Part shown: positions 24,227-31,690 of the stretch, in pieces
How the letters are laid out: the number at the start of each line of letters is the position of its first letter
How positions within the stretch are numbered: the first letter of the stretch is position 1
NCBI RefSeq assembly: GCF_001748285.1
Contig: NZ_BDGT01000051.1
Location: forward strand, 1 to 32,045
Reading direction: 5' to 3'
Length of the DNA stretch: 32,045 bases
Origin: Thermogemmatispora onikobensis
GTDB lineage: Bacteria > Chloroflexota > Ktedonobacteria > Ktedonobacterales > Ktedonobacteraceae
Notes under the pieces: generated by a model
What the model was told of the DNA's origin: nothing
What the model saw: the letters and a program-made list of their open reading frames with translations, nothing else
Databases searched by the model: none
Translations under genes and position numbers: made by a program

Positions 24227-25670
24227 GGGCGCCGCCGCGCTCGCCTGGCGGGGCGGGGGGTAGCGTGACGTGCAGGCCCTGCTCGTCGCGTGTCCAGGAC
24301 AGGGGGACGTCGTCGCCGAGCAGGTGGACGGCGCCGATGCGGTGCGGGTAGTGGGGGCTGCCAGCGGCCAGGGCCTGGATGCTGACCCTGCCCTGCGGCG
24401 GCCAGACGGGCAGCAGGACGTAGAGGGTTTGGCCGCGGCGGGTGAAGCGCAGGTCTTGGGCGGTAAAGGCGGCCTGCTGGCCCTCGCTGAAGGCGCCGGC
24501 GGCGCTGGCGGTGGGGCCTTCGCCGTGGAGGTGCCAGGGCTGGCTGTCGTAGATGGCTTCGCCGTTGATGGCCAGCCAGCGCCCCAGGCGGCGCAGGAGG
24601 TCGGCCTCTGGCTCGGGAATGCTGCCGTCGGCGCGTGGGCCGATGTTGAGCAGGAAGACGCCGTTTTTGCTGACGGTGTCGATGAGGTCGTCGAGCAGAG
24701 TGCCGAAGGGCTTGTAGTCCTGGGCGACAGTGTAGCCCCAGGAGTTGCGGGCGACGCTGGTGTCGGCCTGCCAGACGCGCCGGCTGATGGCGGGACGGCG
24801 TCCGCGTTCGATGTCTTCGACGGCGCTGCCTTCGTCAAAGGCGCCTTCTTTGTAGGTGATGACGACTTCCTGTCCCCAGCGGGCGGCGCGGTTGTAGTAG
24901 TAGGCGGCGAAGCGGGCCAGAGAGGGGCGGAAGGCGGGCCGCGAGATCCACCAGTCGAAGTAGATGAGGGCGGGCCGATAGCGTTCGACCAGCTCGTAGA
25001 GTCGGGCCAGCCAGTCGTCGAGAAAGGCGGCGTCGGGCGGCTCGTCGTCGGGCCGCGCGGGTCCGTAGAGGTCGGCGTACTGGGGGTCCTGGACGTCGCT
25101 GGGAATGGTTCTGCCGCCGTTGAAAAACCACCAGTGTTCGGCGCGGTGCGAGGAGAGGCCGAAGGTGAGGCCGCGGGCGCGTACGGCTTCGGCTAGTTCG
25201 CCGATGATGTCGCGGCGCGGCCCCATGTCGACGGCGTTCCAGCGTGAGAAGCTGCAGCGGTACATGGCAAAGCCGTCGTGGTGTTCGGCAACGGGGACAA
25301 CGAAGCGGGCGCCGGCTTCCTGGCAGAGGGCGGCCCAGGCGGCGGGATCGAAGCGCTCGGCGCGGAAGTGCGGGATGAAGTCTTTGTAGCCGAAGCGCTC
25401 GGGGGGGCCGTAGGTGGCCAGGTGGTGGCGGTAGGCCGGCGTGTCGGGCAGGTACATGTTACGGGGGTACCATTCGTTGTCGTAGGCCGGGACGGCGTAG
25501 AGGCCCCAGTGGATGAAGATGCCGAAGCGCGCGCCGGCGTACCAGGCCGGCACACGGTAGGCGCGCAGGGAGTGCCAGTCGGGGGTAAATGGCCCAGCAG
25601 CGGCCAGGCGTTCGATCGCGTTGAGCGCTTCCTGCTGCTCGTAGCGCTGCTGCGGCTGTGGCTGTTGCAC
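24204..25670 (-). CDS. GH29 alpha-L-fucosidase
   Basis: A 488-residue retaining fucosidase. Conserved blocks are ARFGIFIHWGLYAVPAYDNEWY (47-68), AEHHDGFAMYRCSFSRWNA, the nucleophile D239 in LIYFDWW, and VSKNGVFLLNIGPRADGSIP. The C-terminal beta-sandwich runs from about residue 390. There is no signal peptide, which is unusual compared with secreted fucosidases and fits cytoplasmic action on imported oligosaccharides. It starts at a GTG with AAGGAGG at 25680-25686, 9 bases away. It lies 73 bases after the GH116 gene on the same strand. Its stop lies inside the 3' end of the GH42 gene (23-bp tail-to-tail overlap). Confidence 0.94.
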   Translation of the reverse strand: MQQPQPQQRYEQQEALNAIERLAAAGPFTPDWHSLRAYRVPAWYAGARFGIFIHWGLYAVPAYDNEWYPRNMYLPDTPAYRHHLATYGPPERFGYKDFIPHFRAERFDPAAWAALCQEAGARFVVPVAEHHDGFAMYRCSFSRWNAVDMGPRRDIIGELAEAVRARGLTFGLSSHRAEHWWFFNGGRTIPSDVQDPQYADLYGPARPDDEPPDAAFLDDWLARLYELVERYRPALIYFDWWISRPAFRPSLARFAAYYYNRAARWGQEVVITYKEGAFDEGSAVEDIERGRRPAISRRVWQADTSVARNSWGYTVAQDYKPFGTLLDDLIDTVSKNGVFLLNIGPRADGSIPEPEADLLRRLGRWLAINGEAIYDSQPWHLHGEGPTASAAGAFSEGQQAAFTAQDLRFTRRGQTLYVLLPVWPPQGRVSIQALAAGSPHYPHRIGAVHLLGDDVPLSWTRDEQGLHVTLPPAPPGERGGALKILPAG

Positions 25671-25743
25671 GGAGAGGCTCCTCCTTTCCGCTCTCTCTTG
25701 TTCGCCTCGGTTCTCGCTGGTCAGCAGCCAGGGAAGAGGCCAG

Positions 25744-28700
25744 CTAGAGGCGCACCTCCAGGGTCTGGCCGGCTTCGATCAGCACGGGCGGGTCGAAGTG
25801 CCAGCTTGCTCCTTCGCGGCGGCCCTGGATGGGGACAGCGGCCAGCCAGACGGCCTGCTCGCCCGGCGGTGTGCGCGGCGTGGCGGCCTCGGCGGGCAGG
25901 GTCAGCTGGTGCAGGCTGAGCTGACCCTCCTGGATATGAAGCAGGAGACGCCCTTCGCCGGCGCGGTACTCGATGCTCCCCCAGGCGCCGGGCAGGACCA
26001 GCGGCTGCCGCCAGTGGCCGTCGGCAGGCAGCAGGCGCGGCTGCAGGCTCAGGGCCTGGCGCGGGGCGTCGTAGCTGAGGCCGCCGAGGGCCGGCCAGGC
26101 CAGCCAGATGCTCAAGGCTCGATAGTAGTGGCCGCCGCACTCTTGATGGTCCCAGGTCTGGCCGGCGCGCTCGTAGCGCGTGTAGACCTCGTGGATGATC
26201 GTCACTCCTTCGCCGACGAGGCCCTCCAGCAGCATCTGGACAGCAACGGTGTATTCGGTCCCCGACCAGACGGTCTCGGCCTGATGGCGCGGGTCGCCGA
26301 GGGTCCAGTGATCGGGCCGGTCGGCGCGCTTGCCGGGCGGGAGCATGCCGTTGACCAGGCCGCGCCCGGGCACAAAGTTGTAGCGATAGATGGCGCGCAG
26401 GGCCGACAGAATGTGCTCGCGCGGCAGGATGTCGCCCAGGCCGAGCAGGGTGGCGTAGAGCTGGCCGCTGAGCTGGTCGGCCATACAGGACTCGTTGCGC
26501 CGTCCGCTGCGTGGGTCAACCCACAGATCGTAGTACTCCCCGTTCCAGAGCAGGCGCTCCATGCTGGCCTGGCTCTCGGCAAACTGGCGCTCCAGGTTGT
26601 GGGCGTAGTCTTCGTCGCCGAGCAGGTGGGCCATCTGGGCGGTGGCCTTGAGGGCTGCCAGCCAGATCGACGAGACGTAAGCCGAGTAGCCGATGAAGTC
26701 CCAGGTATCGTACGTCTGCGAGGAGATGGCCGTCTCCGAGGGGGCGTGGTCGTAGTGGTAGGGCAGGCCGACCTTGAGTTCGTCGATGCGGCGGGCGTGC
26801 TCCATCGCCGCCTTGACCGCCGGCCAGAGCCGTTCCAGGGCGGCGCGGTTGGCCGTCCAGCGGTAGTCACGCCAGACCTGCAGGGCGAACTTGGGCATGA
26901 GGTCGACCATGTGGTAGGCGTCGACGACGGCGAAGCTGCCGGGGAAGAGGTGCGGGATGCGTCCGCTGGCGTCGAGGCCGGTTTCGGCGGCCACTTCCCG
27001 ATAGAGGGCCTGGCGACGCTGGGGATCACGGGCTAGCTCCGGCTCGCTCTCGGTGCGGCGCCAGACGCGCTCACGGTTGGCGGCGAAGGCTAAGAAATAG
27101 TCGTCGTAGCGCGGCGAGGCAGGGGTGAGCTGGAAGTCGGCGGTCATCTGGAGCTGGCGCTCCTCCAGTTCGGGGAAGAAGAGGGCCACGGCATGGGAGC
27201 CGTAGTACGAGACGTCGAGGGTCTGCAGGCCGCAGCAGCCCAGGCCCTCCCAGATGCCGAAGCGCCCGTCGCGTACCAGCCAGGAGGATTTGACCAGGGT
27301 GGTGAGCTGGGCGTTGATGGCGTCGGCCAGCCAGTCGGGGACGGAGGCGCCGTACTGCAGGTCGTGGAAGGCGCGCGTGCGGGTGTAGAGGGTCGCTCGG
27401 GCCTCGGTGACGTAGCGGGCAACGTCGAGGGCGTCGCTGAACCAGCTTTCGTAGCGGTGGCCGAGGTCGTCGCCGACGTTCTCGCCGCGGTGGTTGGGAA
27501 AGTACCAGGTCAGGAGAAAGGTCAGGTCGCGCTCGCTCCAGGGGGCCAGCTCCAGAACAGGGCTGCTGATGGCGGCGTGCGTCGGGCGGGTGGCGCGGGT
27601 GTTGAAGAGCTTCGGAGCCTGCTCGTTGAGGAGGCGCGCCAGGGCGCCCAGCTCGCTGAGACGGGCACTGGCCTGAGCGGGATCGCGCAGCAACTCAGGC
27701 CGCTCCTGACGCTCACGCTCGTACTGGGCGCGCGCTTCGGGCGTCAGGTTGAGTTCGAGCAGTAAGGCCCAGCGCCAGCGCGGGTCTTGATAGCGGATGG
27801 GGTCGGCGGCGATACGCGCTTGCAGGGCGTGCCGGTCGGGGACGAGGGCGCTGTCGACCATGCCGCGCAGCAGGCTGGGCAGTTGGCCGTAGGCGCTGGC
27901 CGGGTCGAGTCCTTCGCGGACGATGCGTTCGAGCAGGGCGCGCAGGGGATCGCCGCCCACCGGATCAGGGACAAACTGGCCGCCGCTGGCCCAGCTCTGC
28001 CAGGCGTTGAGGTCGCCGACTTCGCGCAGCTCCGTCACCAGCTCGGCCTCGTCCTCTAGCAGGGCGAAGACGAGCGAGCCGCGCGCCAGGGGATGGTCGG
28101 CGGGCAGGTCATCGGCGCTGAAGATGAGGGCGCTCAATCCGGGCGCCCGCTCGCTGCGCGTCTGGGGCTGGCCGGCTTCCTGGCTGAGGGCCTCCAGGCT
28201 AAAGACCTGCGGGAGGAGGCCGAGCAGGGAGACCTCGACGGCTTCGGGGCCGGGATTGCTGAGGTGAAAGGTGAAGAAGGCCGCCGGCAGGGCCGAGTGT
28301 TTGACATCCCCCGGCACGAAGCTCGACCAGGCTTCGAGGCGGACGGCCACGGGCAGGGCCGGGTCACAATAGTCCAGCCAGGCAAAGGGGAATGCTCCGC
28401 TAAAGTGGATCTCCTGCACGCTTTCGACGTATGACAGGATGTAGGTGAAGCGCGCTTCGCTCTCGCTGCGTTCGCGCAGGATACGCACGACCGCTGGCTC
28501 TGCCGCCGCACTGCCCTCAGCCGCGAGGCGCCTGCGTCGGGCGCGGATGGCGAAGAGGGTGTCGCCGGGACGGACGGGCGAGCTGAGCGGCGGACTCCAC
28601 GGGGCGCCATGCCCGCTCCAGGGCGGATTGTTGAAGATCTGCCATTCGTGCAGGGCGCCGTCAGCGCGGATCTCGATGCTGCCGGTGCCCAGTCCTCCCA

Positions 28701-28758
28701 GGGGGATGCCGGAGAGCGGGGCCACACCCCGCCTGCTTCGCGTGCGAGCTGCTTTCAT
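25744..28758 (-). CDS. GH116 glycosidase (beta-glucosidase/beta-xylosidase, GBA2-like)
   Basis: A 1004-residue retaining enzyme. The N-terminal beta domain begins GIPLGGLGTGSIEIRADG (17-34), typical of GBA2/TxGH116. In the C-terminal alpha/alpha-barrel the predicted nucleophile is E504 (FGIWEG, followed by TLDVSYYGS), and the acid/base is D684 (SQTYDTWDFIGYSAY). Known members hydrolyse beta-glucosides, beta-xylosides or glucosylceramide. Here backbone glucose of xyloglucan is the likely target. It is about 200 residues longer than bacterial TxGH116; much of the excess seems to lie in a helical, charged stretch at 240-395. There is no export signal. The ATG has AAGAGGAG 14 bases upstream, a long spacing. 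It lies between CobW (121 bases) and GH29 (73 bases) in one minus-strand unit. Confidence 0.92.
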   Translation of the reverse strand: MKAARTRSRRGVAPLSGIPLGGLGTGSIEIRADGALHEWQIFNNPPWSGHGAPWSPPLSSPVRPGDTLFAIRARRRRLAAEGSAAAEPAVVRILRERSESEARFTYILSYVESVQEIHFSGAFPFAWLDYCDPALPVAVRLEAWSSFVPGDVKHSALPAAFFTFHLSNPGPEAVEVSLLGLLPQVFSLEALSQEAGQPQTRSERAPGLSALIFSADDLPADHPLARGSLVFALLEDEAELVTELREVGDLNAWQSWASGGQFVPDPVGGDPLRALLERIVREGLDPASAYGQLPSLLRGMVDSALVPDRHALQARIAADPIRYQDPRWRWALLLELNLTPEARAQYERERQERPELLRDPAQASARLSELGALARLLNEQAPKLFNTRATRPTHAAISSPVLELAPWSERDLTFLLTWYFPNHRGENVGDDLGHRYESWFSDALDVARYVTEARATLYTRTRAFHDLQYGASVPDWLADAINAQLTTLVKSSWLVRDGRFGIWEGLGCCGLQTLDVSYYGSHAVALFFPELEERQLQMTADFQLTPASPRYDDYFLAFAANRERVWRRTESEPELARDPQRRQALYREVAAETGLDASGRIPHLFPGSFAVVDAYHMVDLMPKFALQVWRDYRWTANRAALERLWPAVKAAMEHARRIDELKVGLPYHYDHAPSETAISSQTYDTWDFIGYSAYVSSIWLAALKATAQMAHLLGDEDYAHNLERQFAESQASMERLLWNGEYYDLWVDPRSGRRNESCMADQLSGQLYATLLGLGDILPREHILSALRAIYRYNFVPGRGLVNGMLPPGKRADRPDHWTLGDPRHQAETVWSGTEYTVAVQMLLEGLVGEGVTIIHEVYTRYERAGQTWDHQECGGHYYRALSIWLAWPALGGLSYDAPRQALSLQPRLLPADGHWRQPLVLPGAWGSIEYRAGEGRLLLHIQEGQLSLHQLTLPAEAATPRTPPGEQAVWLAAVPIQGRREGASWHFDPPVLIEAGQTLEVRL

Positions 28759-28828
28759 GGCTGCGTTCGTCGCTCCTCTTACTCCTGTGACACTGACTGG
28801 ACTGGATCAGCGGCGCGCCGCCGCCGCT

Positions 28829-28857
28829 GGGTTGGGTCGGGTTGGTCTGCCGTTGGG
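28829..28857 (+). other. G-rich run with quadruplex potential
   Basis: Four GGG tracts on the plus strand start at 28829, 28834, 28839 and 28855, in the 121-base gap between CobW and GH116 genes, within a stretch of repeated GTTGGG. The last loop is long (13 bases), so a stable three-layer quadruplex is uncertain. Confidence 0.35.
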
Positions 28858-28879
28858 CACTGGTTGGGCCGCGGTTGGG

Positions 28880-30145
28880 TCAGGGAGGGCCGTGCTGGCT
28901 GACGCCCGGCCCAAAACGGTAATGCGGCTGGGGGGGCGCCGGCTGGAAGGCGCTCAACTCTTCGATCTCGGCCTGCAGTCCTCCGGGGGCCGCCGCCAGG
29001 ACGGCGCGCACGTGCGTTTCAAGGACGGCGGGCGAGCAGTCGACGCGGGCATTGAGCAGCCAGACAGCCTCGTCGGGCAGCAGATGGGCGCTGCGCGCGT
29101 CCCAGCTAATGGCCGCCGGCGCGGGACCGCAGAGGCTGGCTTTGATCAGGCGCCCCTGGAGCTGCTCCTGCTGGCTGGCCGCCGCCTCCGCGCGATCGGG
29201 AACCTGGCGCCTGTCCGGCTCCTCGCTGAGGAGGCGCCGCAGGGCCTGCGGGGCGACGAGTAGCTTGATATGGGCGATGACCAGCCCGGCGCGCGCCAGC
29301 CGCTCCTGAAGCTGGCTGAGCAGGGCGGCAGCCCAGGCCAGTACCCGGCCCGCTTCGCCGTTGCTGGTCCCGATCGGATGAGAGGACTGCAGGCGACCAC
29401 GGGCGTTGAGCCAGCCCAGACGCGCTTCGGCCCGCGCATAGCGCCGATAGTCGAGGTCATCCAGGCGATGGGCTTCGGCCTCGCTGACGCGGGCAGTGTT
29501 GACGTCCTGCAGCAGATTATCGAGCCAGAGGGCCACGCTCTCGCGCCGGCGCGCCGTCATGGGCAGGACTGGTACCCCGGGACAGTAGGCCCGCAGCCAG
29601 TTGCGCAAAAAGAGCTGCTCGTCGGCAGCGAGCAGGTCGCTTTTGTTGATCAGGAGCAGGTCACCCTCTTCGATCTGGCGGGCGAAGAGATAGGCGACGT
29701 CATCGTTGAGCAGGCTCAGGTCGCCGTGCCGGATCAGATGGGAGAGACGCGGACCGTCGACGACGATGCTCAGACAGGCTGGACGGTAATGCTCGCGGTA
29801 GAGGTGTAAGAGGGGGAGGATGACGGTGGCCTGCAGGTCGGTGCAGCTCCCAACTGGCTCGGCCAGAATAACGTGCGGCTCGATGCGCCGCTCCAGGTCG
29901 GCGACGGCCTCTAGCAGGTCGCTGAAACGGCAGCAGAAACAGCCCGCGGTGACCTCGGCGACGGCCTCGCCCGACCAGGCGGCGGCCAGGGCGGTGTCGA
30001 CGAGTTCGCGCCCCTGGTCGTTGGTAATCAGGGCCACGCGCAGGCCGCGCTGATGCAGGATGGCGGCAGCCTGAAGCAGGAGGGTGGTCTTGCCCGCTCC
30101 CAGAAAGCCACCGGCGATGATCAGCTTGGGCCTGGTTTCGTGCAC
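28880..30145 (-). CDS. CobW/COG0523-family G3E GTPase (metallochaperone-type)
   Basis: A 421-residue GTPase. Walker A is GGFLGAGKTT (12-21), the family's metal-binding CxCC is GCFCC (near 68-72), a Walker B-like strand is HVILAEPVG, and the base-specificity motif is NKSD (near 165). The CobW C-terminal domain follows, with a long insert rich in Arg and Gln. Known relatives deliver Zn, Co or Fe to client enzymes. It starts at a GTG with GAGGAG about 6 bases upstream. It heads the GH116-GH29 unit, behind a promoter and LacI-type operator. Zinc supply to the cysteine-site GH42 enzyme is a possible reason for its place here, but the client is not visible in the sequence. Confidence 0.9.
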   Translation of the reverse strand: MHETRPKLIIAGGFLGAGKTTLLLQAAAILHQRGLRVALITNDQGRELVDTALAAAWSGEAVAEVTAGCFCCRFSDLLEAVADLERRIEPHVILAEPVGSCTDLQATVILPLLHLYREHYRPACLSIVVDGPRLSHLIRHGDLSLLNDDVAYLFARQIEEGDLLLINKSDLLAADEQLFLRNWLRAYCPGVPVLPMTARRRESVALWLDNLLQDVNTARVSEAEAHRLDDLDYRRYARAEARLGWLNARGRLQSSHPIGTSNGEAGRVLAWAAALLSQLQERLARAGLVIAHIKLLVAPQALRRLLSEEPDRRQVPDRAEAAASQQEQLQGRLIKASLCGPAPAAISWDARSAHLLPDEAVWLLNARVDCSPAVLETHVRAVLAAAPGGLQAEIEELSAFQPAPPQPHYRFGPGVSQHGPP

Positions 30146-30277
30146 TACGCTCCTCTTTCGTTGGTGAAGCGGCAGCTACTCCTTCTGCTGGACAGCGGGC
30201 CCGGCCCCGTCCAGGCACAGGTCACACGTTCAGCGCGGGCCGGCAGATTGCCCGCCACCACGCGCGCTCTAGAGGAA

Positions 30278-30307
30278 AGGGTACCAGAGGCGCCTTCGTC
30301 CTGTCAA
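30278..30307 (-). promoter_or_regulatory. Promoter for the CobW-GH116-GH29 unit
   Basis: On the minus strand TTGACA (30307-30302) is followed after 18 bases by TACCCT (30283-30278). The -35 is consensus and the -10 is weak. It lies 133 bases before the GTG start. Confidence 0.5.
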
Positions 30308-30308
30308 G

Positions 30309-30322
30309 TGGGAACGCTCCCA
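30309..30322. promoter_or_regulatory. LacI-family operator upstream of the CobW unit
   Basis: TGGGAACGCTCCCA is the third copy of the palindrome found at 14269 and 19485, with the same arms and central CG. It abuts the -35 box of the CobW promoter (one base apart), so binding should compete with RNA polymerase. Confidence 0.75.
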
Positions 30323-30349
30323 GGCTTGCCACTCCTCAGCTCAGGGCGC

Positions 30350-30601
30350 TCACGAACTGAGGGAATGAGCCGCCCCGTTCGTGCTCGCCGCTGCCAGCTC
30401 CCGCGCGCCTCGCAAGATGAGCTGCCTCAGTGCTTCGCCCTGGAGCGTTCCTTCTCGGTTTCCGATGACAAGCATCGTTGGTGGATAGACAAAGAGAGGA
30501 GCATGTGGGTAATCCACAAGGTAAATATCCAGAGTGGGCAGAAGTCGCCGAAACGGAGCCAGGCTCTTCCACAATGCACGCCGTTCCTTGGGCGTCAGCA
30601 A
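30350..30601 (-). CDS. Small hypothetical protein, possible remnant
   Basis: An 83-residue frame starting with TTG. The residues look protein-like (LPTLDIYLVDYPHAPLFVYP, then TMLVIGNREGTLQGEALRQL), ending in a low-complexity tail. The similar character continues upstream of the TTG (CPFGAILGPCEQLLTPKERR) until a stop at 30671, but no ATG, GTG or TTG is available there and there is no ribosome site. It may start at a CTG, be misassigned, or be a decayed gene. I do not recognise the family. It lies upstream of the CobW operator on the same strand. Confidence 0.4.
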   Translation of the reverse strand: MLTPKERRALWKSLAPFRRLLPTLDIYLVDYPHAPLFVYPPTMLVIGNREGTLQGEALRQLILRGARELAAASTNGAAHSLSS

Positions 30602-30896
30602 TTGCTCACAGGGGCCCAGGATAGCACCAAAAGGACACAGCGACAGGTCCGGGAGGCATCGTGAAGGGGGTTACGACGCCAGCCCGGCACCTGTCGCCGC
30701 GCCCGGATCAGAAGAGGGCGCTACAAAGAAGGGCAAAATGAAACAGGAGAGAGGTATCTGGTAAAAGAACCGCTCACAGCTTGTGCGCACGAGGCGCAGC
30801 GAGGTATGACCAGACCTCGCCTGATCAGAGCCGGGCCGTGGCCCGGTCCCAGCCGGTCAACTCTCTGCCGCGCCAGCCAGAGCACGAGTCGCCTCC
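30602..30896. other. 295-base spacer with short hairpins
   Basis: No gene seen beyond the upstream extension of the preceding frame. CGAGGT/ACCTCG (30800-30819) and CCGGGC-cgtg-GCCCGG (30831-30846) lie 50-100 bases after the stop of the cysteine-rich gene and could end its transcript, though neither has a U-tract. Confidence 0.4.
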
Positions 30897-31259
30897 TCAG
30901 AGAATGCACCACGGCTCACCGTCGAGCTGCGGGTAGTCGCGCTGATGGATGCGCTCCGCACAGGGGGCGCAACAGGCGGTGAAAGCAATCGATGCATATT
31001 CGAGCACCTTGTGCAGGCAGAGATCGCTGGCGATGCGCAGCTGCCATTTTTCGGGCAAATAGCAATACTCGCGAGCCACATAGTCGCGCAGTTCCTGAGC
31101 CAGCCGGGTGGGCATGCGCAGGCCGTAGCGATGCTCCGTCAGGCGGCCACAAATACAGCGGTCACCGGCGCGCCGATCGAGAGAGGAGGCCGCGCCATCC
31201 TCGCAAGGAGGCTGATCGACGGTGCCGACGGGTGCGGCGCTCTCGCTCTGCTCTGGCAT
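30897..31259 (-). CDS. Hypothetical cysteine-rich small protein
   Basis: A 120-residue protein that I do not recognise. The first 30 residues are polar and probably disordered. The rest contains eight cysteines, including CICG (near 35-38), C66, C80, the cluster CCAPC (near 95-99) and C118 close to the end. The pattern suggests a metal-binding (zinc) or redox-active domain. The helical middle MPTRLAQELRDYVAREYCYL is amphipathic. The ATG has AAGGAG 10 bases upstream, the first of four such motifs in tandem. No neighbour gives its role. Confidence 0.7.
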   Translation of the reverse strand: MPEQSESAAPVGTVDQPPCEDGAASSLDRRAGDRCICGRLTEHRYGLRMPTRLAQELRDYVAREYCYLPEKWQLRIASDLCLHKVLEYASIAFTACCAPCAERIHQRDYPQLDGEPWCIL

Positions 31260-31269
31260 AGTCTGCTTA

Positions 31270-31312
31270 CTCCTTCTTGCTTACTACTCCTTCTCGCTCC
31301 TTCTTGCTCCTT
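31270..31312 (-). repeat. Four tandem Shine-Dalgarno-like AAGGAG motifs
   Basis: On the minus strand AAGGAG occurs at 31312-31307, 31302-31297, 31292-31287 and 31275-31270, with spacings of 10, 10 and 17 bases. The last copy is 10 bases from the ATG of the cysteine-rich protein and decides its start. The array is a 10-bp repeat of CTCCTTCT(T/C)G. Confidence 0.8.
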
Positions 31313-31366
31313 CTCGCGCTCTTCGCGTAGCGAGCACGCCAGCCTTTCCCAACGAGGCGGGCCAGC

Positions 31367-31406
31367 CCAGCCTGGCCGGGAACGGGGGCGGCTCCGGCCA
31401 GGCTGG
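31367..31406. terminator. 13-bp perfect hairpin in the right-end non-coding region
   Basis: CCAGCCTGGCCGG (31367-31379) pairs with CCGGCCAGGCTGG (31394-31406) across 14 bases. It is the longest perfect stem noticed in the window. No T-run flanks either side. It could end a transcript entering from the right or form a structured leader of the small gene. Confidence 0.4.
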
Positions 31407-31670
31407 CAGCCAGGGCCTGGCGCCCGGTGCCCCAACTCCCGAGAACCAGGGAGCACTGGCGCCCTCAGCCCTGCCGCCTGGTGGCCAGGCCGGGCCAGCC
31501 GCCCGCCCTGCCCGCCTCCCTGCTTCTTCTCCTGCTCTTCCTCCTGCGTCCTGATGCTGCGGGCAGCGGATCTGGCCAGCTTGACGACGTGTCCCGCCTG
31601 CGAGCGGGGAGCTGCCGCGGACGACCCTGCTCCGCTCCGTGCTGCGCTCCGCTGGACTGTACTGTACCGC

Positions 31671-31690
31671 GCTGTGCTGTGCTGTGCTGT
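31671..31690. repeat. Pentamer repeat, GCTGT x4
   Basis: Four exact copies of GCTGT, followed by GCTGCT, within non-coding low-complexity DNA. Confidence 0.8.
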
